From: Acetobacteraceae bacterium H6797
GTDB lineage: Bacteria; Pseudomonadota; Alphaproteobacteria; Acetobacterales; Acetobacteraceae
NCBI GenBank assembly: GCA_015223225.1
Contig: JADFCQ010000001.1
Span: 620,001-684,000, forward strand
Reading direction: 5' to 3'
Length of the DNA stretch: 64,000 bases
Position numbers and translations under genes: made by a program. The notes below the pieces were generated by a model. It was given only the letters and a program-made list of their open reading frames with translations, was not told where the DNA came from and did not search any database. Below are positions 34,935 through 42,231 of this stretch, piece after piece; position 1 is the first letter of the stretch; each line of letters begins with the position of its first letter.

Positions 34935-35041
34935 CCGCGCTCATCCCGCCAGTTTGCGATGCCGGATGTGTAGAATAATTACCGCCGCCGCGAAATCTCC
35001 CCTCGCGCCAAGTGCGGTTCACGCTCCCCGGCGCGGGCAGG

Positions 35042-35728
35042 TCACGCCGCCTGAAGCCGCATCAGCCCCTTGCGGTCCCGCACCTCCACCCGGCGGCCGG
35101 TGAGCTTCACGAGGCCCGCCTCCTGCAAGGCATGCAGCGCGCGCGACAGGCTCTCGGGCCGCATGCCGAGCCTCGCGGCCAGGGCGCCGCGCGGCTCCGG
35201 CAGCTCCACGAATCCGCCCGCCTGCTCCGGCTCCAGCCGCTGGGCGAGGAAGCGGGCCACGCGCCGCGGCGCGTCGCGCAGCTTCAGGTCCAGCACCTGA
35301 TCCGCCACAGATTTGAACTGCCGGGCCAGCAGCGCCAGCGCCCTGCGCGCCAAAGCCGCATCCTGCGCCAGCGCCGCCCGGAATTCCGCCGCCGGGATGA
35401 GCAGGATGGTGCTCTCGGCCATCAGCCAGGCGCCCGTCGCATTCGGCTGGTCCAGCACCACCGCCGGGAGGCGGAAAATCTCGCCCGGCCCCATGATCTC
35501 GAGAATGGTCGAGGTGCCGTTCTCGCCCCTGCCCTCCAGCGCCACGCTGCCGCTGATCACAACATGGAGGAATTCCGCCGGCTCGCCCTGCTCGAAGAGC
35601 ACCGAGCCCCGGGTGCGGGATTGCAGGAAGGCGCTCGCTTTAAGCCGCTCGAGAATCCCGGGCGCGCAGTCGGCGAAGAGTTCCATCTTGGCCATCAGGC
35701 CGGCCGAATTTTCCATGACCCGCATCAT
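35042..35728 (-). CDS. Crp/Fnr family transcriptional regulator
   Basis: The 228-residue protein has a cyclic-nucleotide-binding-type beta barrel (about 15-130: GSVLFEQGEPAEFLHVVISG, STILEIMGPGEIFRLPAVVL), a dimer helix and a C-terminal winged helix with LPEPRGALAARLGMRPESLS as the recognition part. It lacks the N-terminal Cys cluster of oxygen-sensing FNR, so it is closer to the FixK/Dnr side. ATG at 35728 is preceded by GGAAGG six bases away. An FNR-like box 54 bp upstream suggests autoregulation or control by a related regulator. Confidence 0.92.
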   Translation of the reverse strand: MMRVMENSAGLMAKMELFADCAPGILERLKASAFLQSRTRGSVLFEQGEPAEFLHVVISGSVALEGRGENGTSTILEIMGPGEIFRLPAVVLDQPNATGAWLMAESTILLIPAAEFRAALAQDAALARRALALLARQFKSVADQVLDLKLRDAPRRVARFLAQRLEPEQAGGFVELPEPRGALAARLGMRPESLSRALHALQEAGLVKLTGRRVEVRDRKGLMRLQAA

Positions 35729-35781
35729 TCATGACCTTCCATCGAGGAGACGGAAGCTAGCCATCGCGTCGGGCCCTGGCC

Positions 35782-35795
35782 TTGATATGCGTCAA
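35782..35795. promoter_or_regulatory. FNR/FixK-like box
   Basis: TTGATATGCGTCAA matches the consensus TTGAT-N4-ATCAA at nine of ten fixed positions. It lies in the 100-bp gap upstream of the Crp/Fnr gene, 54 bp before its start codon, close to where such boxes activate or repress. Binding is inferred. Confidence 0.65.
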
Positions 35796-35828
35796 GGGGG
35801 CGGATTTTGCCCCCTCGCGCCATCCAGG

Positions 35829-36155
35829 TCAGAAGAGCGAGTTGATCCCGCCCGGCCGACGCACCGGCTCCACCCCGCCGCCGCCGCGCCGCAGGCCCTT
35901 GCCCACCAGGCAATCCTGCCGCGCCTTCTGGCGTGCCGCGATCAGCTCGTTGCGGATACGGTCCTCGCTGTTGATGTCGTTCGGATTCATCGTCCGGTAG
36001 ATGTCGTTCAACTGCGGGGCATTGGCCGCCTGGGCGCGGCATTCGGCCTCGGCGGGGGTTTCGCCCACGACCGGCGCGGGCGGCTTGCCGGAGGAGAACA
36101 GGCCGCAGCCGGCGAGCAGCAGCGGCATCAGAACAACGAGCTTGCGCGGCATCAT
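35829..36155 (-). CDS. Small lipoprotein
   Basis: The 108-residue product begins MMPRKLVVLMPLLLAGCGLF, with a lipobox LLAG-C at Cys17, so it should be acylated and anchored in a membrane. The mature part (AEAECRAQAANAPQLNDIYR, EDRIRNELIAARQKARQDC) has two further Cys that could form a disulfide, and ends in a Gly/Arg-rich tail. I do not know the function. Its ATG overlaps the nudC stop (ATGA, 36152-36155), so the two genes form an operon. Confidence 0.82.
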   Translation of the reverse strand: MMPRKLVVLMPLLLAGCGLFSSGKPPAPVVGETPAEAECRAQAANAPQLNDIYRTMNPNDINSEDRIRNELIAARQKARQDCLVGKGLRRGGGGVEPVRRPGGINSLF

Positions 36156-37078
36156 GCGCCCTCCAGCCAATCCACGATCAGGCGCCGCGCGATCGAATCG
36201 GGGCGCGGCAGTGAAAAGCCCAGCTCGCCCGCGCGGCGGATATCGTCGCGGCTGAACCAGCGGGCATCGCGCAACTCGGTCGCGTCGATGGTAATCTCGT
36301 CGCTCAGCCCCTCGGCATGGAAGCCCAGCATGATCGACGCCGGGAAGGGCCAGGGCTGGCTCGAGTGATAATACACGCCGCCGACGGAAACGCCCGCCTC
36401 TTCCATCACCTCGCGCCGCACCGCCTCCTCCAGGCTCTCGCCCGGTTCCACGAAGCCGGCCAGCGTCGAATACATGGTCGTGTTGGGAAAGCGCTGCGAG
36501 TGGCCGAGCAGGCATTTGTCGCCGCGCACCACCAGCATGATCACCGCCGGGTCCGTGCGCGGGAAATGCTGGGTGCCGCATTGGGTGCAGCTCATCACAT
36601 TGCCCGCCGAACGCGGCTCGCAGCTGCCGCCGCAGACGCCGCAGAAGCGGTGCCGCACGCGCCAATGCATCAGCCCGCGCGCATGGGCCAGCACGGCGGC
36701 GTCGCCCGCCGGCAGCAGGCCCGCCACCTGGCGCAGATCGGCGAATTCGCCCTGCGCCTCGGAGAGCAAGGGCAGCGGGTCCTCGGCTTCCGAGCAATCC
36801 ACCGCGAAAACCGGCTTCTCCTGCCACAGGCCCAGGAAGGCCCAGGGCCCGCCCGCCATGCGGAAGGCGCCCGCCGCGGCGCCGGTCAGCAGCAACGCCT
36901 CGGGCCGCCCTTCGGCCACGCCCTTCATCAGGCTCTTGCTGCGCCACACGGGGGCGAAGAGCGTGTCGGGCCCGGCGAGGGCATCGGCGATCCAGGCCGC
37001 ATCGTCGCGCTTCAGGGCGGCGCGGTCGATGGGGCTTCCGGTATAGGCATTGGGCCGGCTGGCGGGATAGGAGAGCAT
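36152..37078 (-). CDS. nudC: NAD(+)/NADH diphosphatase (Nudix)
   Basis: NudC splits NAD(H) to NMN(H) and AMP and can remove NAD caps from RNA. The 308-residue product has the three expected parts: an N-terminal domain, a zinc ribbon CGVCGGSCEP ... CTQCG (about residues 138-160), and a Nudix domain with the box GFVEPGESLEEAVRREVMEE plus the NudC-specific SQPWPFPASIM. The ATG at 37078 fits homologues. It diverges from the small secreted protein gene at 37158 and is coupled to a lipoprotein gene. Confidence 0.95.
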   Translation of the reverse strand: MLSYPASRPNAYTGSPIDRAALKRDDAAWIADALAGPDTLFAPVWRSKSLMKGVAEGRPEALLLTGAAAGAFRMAGGPWAFLGLWQEKPVFAVDCSEAEDPLPLLSEAQGEFADLRQVAGLLPAGDAAVLAHARGLMHWRVRHRFCGVCGGSCEPRSAGNVMSCTQCGTQHFPRTDPAVIMLVVRGDKCLLGHSQRFPNTTMYSTLAGFVEPGESLEEAVRREVMEEAGVSVGGVYYHSSQPWPFPASIMLGFHAEGLSDEITIDATELRDARWFSRDDIRRAGELGFSLPRPDSIARRLIVDWLEGA

Positions 37079-37157
37079 GCGGGCCAGACCCTGCCACGCG
37101 CGGGCCCGATCGGCAATCCGGCTGGCCCTGGCGGCGCGAAGGGGCCATGATCGGCCC

Positions 37158-37481
37158 ATGCGTCGCCTCAGACTGACCTTCACGCTCTCCTTCGCCTTGG
37201 TCTTCGCCGCCGCCGTCGCGGTCCATGTCGCCATGCCGCCCCTGGTGGGCATGGCCATCGCGATGCCCGCCGGCGATGGCGTGACGGTGCCGTCGAGCGC
37301 GCTCCGCGGCGGCCATATCTGGGTGGTGGAGAAGGAAACCGCCTATCAGCGCGCGGTGAAGACCGCCCCGCGCGCGCCCGGCCAATTGCTGGTCAGCGAG
37401 GGCGTCGCCCCCGGCGAGGCCGTGGTGATCGACCCGCCCGCCCGCCTCGTGAACGGCGGCCCCCTGCGCCTGACGCCCTAA
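37158..37481 (+). CDS. Small secreted protein resembling the C-terminal domain of efflux adaptors
   Basis: The 107-residue product has a hydrophobic signal or anchor (residues 1-26) and a mature part that looks like the membrane-proximal end of RND/MacA-type periplasmic adaptor proteins: GDGVTVPSSALRGGHIWVVE, then LVSEGVAPGEAVVIDPPARL and a final NGGPLRLTP. In adaptors the same order reads V-P-x-x-A-L, W-V-V, G-L-x-P-G-E-x-V-V. The hairpin and lipoyl parts are absent, so it is either a remnant or a stand-alone accessory. Its end overlaps the LytTR regulator gene by four bases. Confidence 0.65.
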   Translation: MRRLRLTFTLSFALVFAAAVAVHVAMPPLVGMAIAMPAGDGVTVPSSALRGGHIWVVEKETAYQRAVKTAPRAPGQLLVSEGVAPGEAVVIDPPARLVNGGPLRLTP

Positions 37482-38254
37482 GGCAGCCTGAGCGCGGCCG
37501 TCACGGCCTCGATGTAATTCGGCCCCACCTGCAGTTCCGCACCGTCGCGCAGCAGCAGCCGCATCATGCCGCGCCCCGGCCGTTCCACACGCGCCACCGC
37601 CTCGGGCCGGACGAAATACGAGCGATGCACGCGGATGAGTTGCGACGGGTCCAGCCGCCGCTCGAGCGCCGCCATGGTCACGCGCAGGATATGCGAGCGG
37701 GAGGCGGTATTGAGCATGACATAGTCCTTCGCGGCCTCGACCCAGTCGATGCTCGCCACCGGCACGCGCACCCGCCCCTGGCGGCCCGGCACCCAGATGG
37801 CGTCCTCCCATGTCCTCCCCGCCGCCGCCGGAGACGCGCGAAGGGAGTCCAGCATCGCCTGCAACGCCGCGACCTCGCCCCGCATCTCCCGTTGCGAAAG
37901 CCGGCGCCGCGCCCGTTCCATGGCGGCCCGAAGGCGGTCGAACCGAACCGGTTTGAGCAGATAATCCGCCGCCTCCACCTCGAAGGCATCGGCCGCATAG
38001 CGATCGAAGGCCGTCACGAAGACCAGTTCCGGCCGCAGCGGCGCATGAGCCAGGGAGCGCGCCACCGTCATGCCGCTCGGCCCCGGCATCTGCACATCCA
38101 GGATCGCGATATCCGGCCGCAGCGCCTCGATCCGCTCCAGCGCCTCCACCCCGTCGGCGGCCGTGCCGACCACCTCGATATCCGGCATCTCCGCCAGCGC
38201 CACCGCCAGCCGATCCAGCGCCAAAGGCTCGTCATCCACCAGCAGGACGCGCAT
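37478..38254 (-). CDS. LytTR-type response regulator
   Basis: The 258-residue protein has a receiver domain (about 1-120: VLLVDDEPLALDRLAVALAE with acidic pocket, ILDVQMPGPSGM with phospho-Asp about 53, FVTAFDRYAADAF, YLLKPVRFDRL) and a C-terminal LytTR DNA-binding domain (about 150-258: IDWVEAAKDYVMLNTAS, LDPSQLIRVHRSYFVR, GAELQVGPNY). It is coupled to the upstream kinase by a shared base (TGATG). Target genes are unknown; LytTR systems often control envelope or biofilm genes. Confidence 0.94.
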   Translation of the reverse strand: MRVLLVDDEPLALDRLAVALAEMPDIEVVGTAADGVEALERIEALRPDIAILDVQMPGPSGMTVARSLAHAPLRPELVFVTAFDRYAADAFEVEAADYLLKPVRFDRLRAAMERARRRLSQREMRGEVAALQAMLDSLRASPAAAGRTWEDAIWVPGRQGRVRVPVASIDWVEAAKDYVMLNTASRSHILRVTMAALERRLDPSQLIRVHRSYFVRPEAVARVERPGRGMMRLLLRDGAELQVGPNYIEAVTAALRLP

Positions 38255-39345
38255 CAGGCCGCCTGCCCCAAGGTCATGCCATGGCGCAACGGCATCTGCA
38301 GGTCCACGATGAAGCCCTGCGCCTGATAGCTCGCCGCGAGGCGCCCCTGCTCGCCATAGAGCGCCGCAAGGCGCCGCCGCGTGTTGCTCAGCCCGAGCCC
38401 CATGCCGCCCTTGGGCCGCCCGCCGGCCAGCGGGCTGCCGTCATCCTCCACCGTCAGCAACAAGGCGTCGGCCTCGCGCCTGGCTCGGACGCGGATCGTC
38501 ACCGGCCGGCGCGACGGCGCCACCGCATATTTCACCGCATTCTCCACCAGCGGCTGCAGAACGAAGCTCGGCACCAGCGCATCCAGCAGATCCGGCGGGC
38601 AGTTCACATGCAGCATCAGCCGGTCGCCAAAGCGCACCGCCTCGATATCGAGATAGGCCTGGATGGTCGCCAATTCCTCGTCGAGCGTCACCTCGCCATT
38701 CGGGTCGGCCTCCAGCGACACGCGCAGGAACTCCGAGAGCTTGCCGATCATCCGCTCCGCCTCGGCATTCCGGCGGCTGACCACGAGGCTCGAAATGGCG
38801 TTGAGCGTGTTGAACAGGAAATGCGGGTTGAGCTGAAACCGCAGCGCCGCGATCTGCGCCTGCTGCATCGCCTCCCGCGCCTCCGCCAGCATCCGCTGCT
38901 GCTCGGCGACGGCGAGATTGGCGATGATCAGGCAGAGGGCCGTCGCATAGAGCCCGTAGATCAGCACGAAAGCCATGGTGCCGGAGGCGAATTCCCGGTG
39001 CAGCTGCTCGGAGAAAATCGGTGCCGTGCCGCGCAGCCAGACGATCAGCCCCGCATCGATCGCCGCATGCAGCAGCGCGACCGCCATGCTGCCCGAGGCG
39101 ATGGCCAGCACGCGCGGCAGCCTGGGCCAGCCATTGGCCCTTTCGATGAGCAGATAGAGCGGCCAGGAAAAGATCAGCCCCAGCACAACCGTCCAAAGGC
39201 AGAGCACGACGAGAAAGGAGGGCGCCGGCCGCGCCCCCAGCCATTGCGGCATGGACCACAGCCCGATGCTCACGGCCCAGAGGGCCAGCGTCAGCCAGGC
39301 CGCCTCCTTCGCTCCCCGCCTCGCCAGCAAGCCGCCCAGCCGCAT
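38254..39345 (-). CDS. LytS-like sensor histidine kinase
   Basis: The 363-residue kinase has four predicted membrane helices in its first 155 residues, no large periplasmic loop, then the His_kinase dimerisation region QIAALRFQLNPHFLFNTLNA (phospho-His in NPHFLFN) and a GHKL ATPase domain (PSFVLQPLVENAVKYAVAPS, GGMGLGLSNTRRRLAALYG). The architecture matches LytS/YpdA-type kinases that signal to LytTR regulators, and the partner gene follows with a one-base overlap. The sensed signal is presumably in the membrane. It diverges from the amidohydrolase gene at 39507. Confidence 0.94.
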   Translation of the reverse strand: MRLGGLLARRGAKEAAWLTLALWAVSIGLWSMPQWLGARPAPSFLVVLCLWTVVLGLIFSWPLYLLIERANGWPRLPRVLAIASGSMAVALLHAAIDAGLIVWLRGTAPIFSEQLHREFASGTMAFVLIYGLYATALCLIIANLAVAEQQRMLAEAREAMQQAQIAALRFQLNPHFLFNTLNAISSLVVSRRNAEAERMIGKLSEFLRVSLEADPNGEVTLDEELATIQAYLDIEAVRFGDRLMLHVNCPPDLLDALVPSFVLQPLVENAVKYAVAPSRRPVTIRVRARREADALLLTVEDDGSPLAGGRPKGGMGLGLSNTRRRLAALYGEQGRLAASYQAQGFIVDLQMPLRHGMTLGQAA

Positions 39346-39473
39346 TCCACGCCTCCCGCACCGTCATGAAGACGGCAGCTTTATCCCGCGAGGCCCGCGC
39401 GGACATCCCGCCCTCGTCGCAGGAAAGGCGGGTTTCGTCGCAGGCACGATCTCCTGAACCCGGCGTAAAAATT

Positions 39474-39504
39474 GCATCTCCAAAACAACCGTCAAGGGAG
39501 ATGC
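39474..39504 (+). promoter_or_regulatory. Hairpin that hides the ribosome-binding site of the next gene
   Basis: GCATCTCC (39474-39481) is perfectly complementary to GGAGATGC (39497-39504), which contains the Shine-Dalgarno bases of the downstream gene. A second ATCTCC lies at 39449-39454, so two alternative pairings are possible. The loop is 15 nt. This is the geometry of translational control, but no known riboswitch is recognised. Confidence 0.45.
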
Positions 39505-39506
39505 GC

Positions 39507-40178
39507 GTGATCCTCCAGGCCGAACCTTCCCCCATCGCCTTCGACCCCGCCCGCGCGGCGCTCGTGCTGATCGACATGCAGCGCGACTTCCTGGAGCCCG
39601 GCGGCTTCGGCGAGACGCTGGGCAACGATGTCGGCCTGCTCCATGCCGCGATCGGCCCCTGCCGCACCGCCCTCTCCCTCGCCCGGGCTGCCGGGATGCT
39701 CGTCATCCATACCCGCGAAGGCCACCGCCCCGACCTCTCCGACGCGCCCCCCGCCAAGGTCGCGCGCGGCGCGCCCAGCCAGCGCATCGGCGACATGGGG
39801 CCCATGGGCCGCATCCTCATCCGGGGCGAGCCGGGCCATGACATCATCCCCGCCCTCGCCCCCATCCCCGGCGAGCCGGTGATCGACAAGCCCGGCAAGG
39901 GCGCTTTCTACGCGACCGAGTTGGAACCCACGCTCCGCCATCGCAGCATCGACACGCTGCTCGTCGGCGGCGTCACCACGGAAGTCTGCGTCCACACCAC
40001 CATCCGCGAGGGCAATGACCGCGGCTTCCGCTGCGTGGCGCTGGCCGATTGCTGCGCCAGCTACTTCCCCGAATTCCACGCCATGGGCCTGGCCATGATC
40101 AAGGCCCAGGGCGGCATTTTCGGCTGGGTCTCCGACAGCGCGGCCCTCGCCGCCGCCTTCGCCCCCAGCCCGGCCTGA
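39507..40178 (+). CDS. Cysteine hydrolase, isochorismatase-like (biuret amidohydrolase-like)
   Basis: The 223-residue protein has the catalytic triad pattern of the family: Asp in LVLIDMQRDFLEPGGFG, Lys in VIDKPGKGAFYATELE, and Cys in GGVTTEVCVHTTIREGNDRG. The stretches HTREGHRPDLSD and QRIGDMGPMGRILIRGEPGH, and the ending IKAQGGIFGWVSDSAAL, resemble biuret and triuret hydrolases and RutB-type ureidoacrylate hydrolases. It probably hydrolyses a carbamoyl-type amide. GTG at 39507 has AAGGGAG six bases upstream; an ATG at 39501 would directly abut that site. It precedes a nucleobase-type permease gene. Confidence 0.88.
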   Translation: MILQAEPSPIAFDPARAALVLIDMQRDFLEPGGFGETLGNDVGLLHAAIGPCRTALSLARAAGMLVIHTREGHRPDLSDAPPAKVARGAPSQRIGDMGPMGRILIRGEPGHDIIPALAPIPGEPVIDKPGKGAFYATELEPTLRHRSIDTLLVGGVTTEVCVHTTIREGNDRGFRCVALADCCASYFPEFHAMGLAMIKAQGGIFGWVSDSAALAAAFAPSPA

Positions 40179-40204
40179 ACCCTCACCGCCAACCAGGAGA
40201 AAGC

Positions 40205-41803
40205 GTGCCCATGTCCGCCACGACCCACCGCGCCACGCCCTGGTCGCCCCCGCTCTGGACCCCGGGCGACTGGAACGCACTCTTCGGCTTCGGCACCAAT
40301 ATCCTCGTCAACCTGCTGGTCCTGACGGGCCTGCTGCGCTTCGTGCTGCATATGCCCGATGCGATCACCTTCGGCCGCATCCTCCCCGCCGCCGGGCTGA
40401 TGCTCTTCCTCTCCACGGTCTATTACGCCTGGCTTGCCTACCGGCTGGCCAAATCCACCGGCCGCGACGATGTCTGCGCCCTGCCCTCGGGCATCTCGGT
40501 GCCGCATATGTTCGTCGTCACCCTGGTGATCATGCTGCCCATCGCGACCATGACGGGCGATCCGGTGAAGGGCTGGGAGGCCGGGCTCACCTGGGTCTTC
40601 ATCCAGAGCTTCATCCTGATGATCGGCGGCTTCGCGGCCCCCGTCATCCGCCGCATCACGCCGCGCGCCGCGCTTCTAGGCACGCTGGCGGGCGTCTCCA
40701 TCACCTTCATCTCCATGCGCCCGGCGCTGGAGATGTTCATGACGCCGGTGATCGGCCTCATCTGCTTCGCCATCGTGCTCGCTGCCTGGTTCGGCGCCAT
40801 GCGCTACCCGCGCGGCATCCCGGCCGGGCTCGTCGCCATCGCCTTCGGCATCCTCATCGCCTGGGGCGCGGCGGCGCTCGGGCTCGAGACCGGCGGCCGC
40901 AGCCTCTCCGCCCTCTGGGCCGGGCTGTCGGGCGTCGGCTTCTCCATCCCCGTCCCCGCCATCGGCCATGTCTTCGGCGGCTTCGACTATCTCGGCATCA
41001 TCCTCGTCACCGCGATCCCTTTCGGCATCTACGATCTCGTGGAGGCGATGGATAACGTCGAAAGCGCCGAGGTGGCGGGCGATCATTACCCCACCACGCG
41101 GGTTCTTACCGCCGATGGCGTGGTCAGCCTCGTCGGCTGCCTGATGGGCAATCCCTATATCAACGCGGTCTATATCGGCCATCCCGGCTGGAAGGCCATG
41201 GGCGGGCGCATCGGCTATTCGGCCGCCACCGGCGTCGCGGTGCTTTGCCTCACCTGGCTCGGCATCGTCTCGCCGCTGCTCGATCTGGTGCCCGTCGTCG
41301 CGATCAGCCCCATCCTGCTCTATATCGGCATGCTGATCGGCGCTCAGGCCTTCCAGGAGACGCCGAGCCGCCACGCCCCGGCCATCGTCCTGGCGCTGAC
41401 GCCGCATCTCGCCTCCTGGGCCAAGACGCTGATCGACGGCGCGCTCGGCGCCGCCGGCACCAATGCCGCCGCCGTGGGCATGGCGAAGCTCGCCGGGCTG
41501 GGCGTGCTCTATGAGGGGCTTTCCGTGCTCGGCGAAGGGGCGATCCTCTCGGGCCTGATCCTCGCCGCCATCACCGTCTTCATCATCGAGCGCGACTTCA
41601 CCCGCGCCGCCGCCTTCGCCGGGGCAGGCGCCATCCTCACCTTCTTCGGCTTCATGCATGGCCCGGCGGTGGGCCTGGCCGTCACACCCGGCCTCGCGGC
41701 GGCCTATGCGATGATCGGCGCCTTCCTCTATGCCTGCCCGCGCCTGGGCTTGGTGCCGCTCGCGGCACCCATCGTGCCGCCTGCGGCCGAACCGGCCGAG
41801 TAG
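40205..41803 (+). CDS. NCS2-like xanthine/uracil family permease
   Basis: The product of about 532 residues is an integral membrane protein with 12-14 helices. It has NCS2-like features: CALPSGISVPHMFVVTLVIM early, TLAGVSITFISMRPALEMF in the middle, and the ligand-site region IPFGIYDLVEAMDNVESAEV followed by GDHYPTTRVLTADGVVSL. It likely imports a urea-, purine- or pyrimidine-derived compound that the preceding hydrolase degrades. AGGAG at 40195-40199 sits five bases before GTG 40205 and eleven before ATG 40211, so either start is possible. Confidence 0.87.
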   Translation: MPMSATTHRATPWSPPLWTPGDWNALFGFGTNILVNLLVLTGLLRFVLHMPDAITFGRILPAAGLMLFLSTVYYAWLAYRLAKSTGRDDVCALPSGISVPHMFVVTLVIMLPIATMTGDPVKGWEAGLTWVFIQSFILMIGGFAAPVIRRITPRAALLGTLAGVSITFISMRPALEMFMTPVIGLICFAIVLAAWFGAMRYPRGIPAGLVAIAFGILIAWGAAALGLETGGRSLSALWAGLSGVGFSIPVPAIGHVFGGFDYLGIILVTAIPFGIYDLVEAMDNVESAEVAGDHYPTTRVLTADGVVSLVGCLMGNPYINAVYIGHPGWKAMGGRIGYSAATGVAVLCLTWLGIVSPLLDLVPVVAISPILLYIGMLIGAQAFQETPSRHAPAIVLALTPHLASWAKTLIDGALGAAGTNAAAVGMAKLAGLGVLYEGLSVLGEGAILSGLILAAITVFIIERDFTRAAAFAGAGAILTFFGFMHGPAVGLAVTPGLAAAYAMIGAFLYACPRLGLVPLAAPIVPPAAEPAE

Positions 41804-41804
41804 T

Positions 41805-42056
41805 TCAGGGGTTCTGCGCCGCCCGCAAGGCGCGGCGCAGCTTCGCCACGCCCAGGCGCACTTGGCCCTGGTCGCAGAGGTTCTGCCCCTCGCGCGCGAG
41901 GGTGCTCACAGGCTCGGGCAGCGGCCTGGGCAGAAGGCTGATCCGCGTGACCAATTCCCCGCAATATTGCGGGCTGTCGGTATTGGTCCGGAGCACGTCG
42001 GCCTGCGCCTGATCGCCCAGCAGCATCAACCCAAGAAGAATCGCGATTCGTCGCAT
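41805..42056 (-). CDS. Small secreted hypothetical protein
   Basis: The 83-residue product has a signal peptide (MRRIAILLGLMLLGDQAQAD) and a short mature part with two Cys (SPQYCGELVTRISLL, EGQNLCDQGQVRLGVAKLRR). The helical pattern resembles small proteins found near two-component systems in alphaproteobacteria, but I cannot name it. The frame upstream to 42089 adds no signal-like sequence, so ATG 42056 is preferred. It lies after the kinase gene on the same strand, across a 175-bp gap. Confidence 0.65.
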   Translation of the reverse strand: MRRIAILLGLMLLGDQAQADVLRTNTDSPQYCGELVTRISLLPRPLPEPVSTLAREGQNLCDQGQVRLGVAKLRRALRAAQNP

Positions 42057-42231
42057 TATGCGACAATGGCAGGCCCCGCCTTCCCGCACCGTGATCGCGG
42101 GGTTAATCCCTGCTCATGCTGTATTGCACAATAGAAACGTCTTTTCGCGCGCCCTGATGGTGGTGCGAACGCGGCCGATACTCATCGGTATCGGCAAGCG
42201 AGCACCGCCAGATCGGCCATGGCGACTGGCC

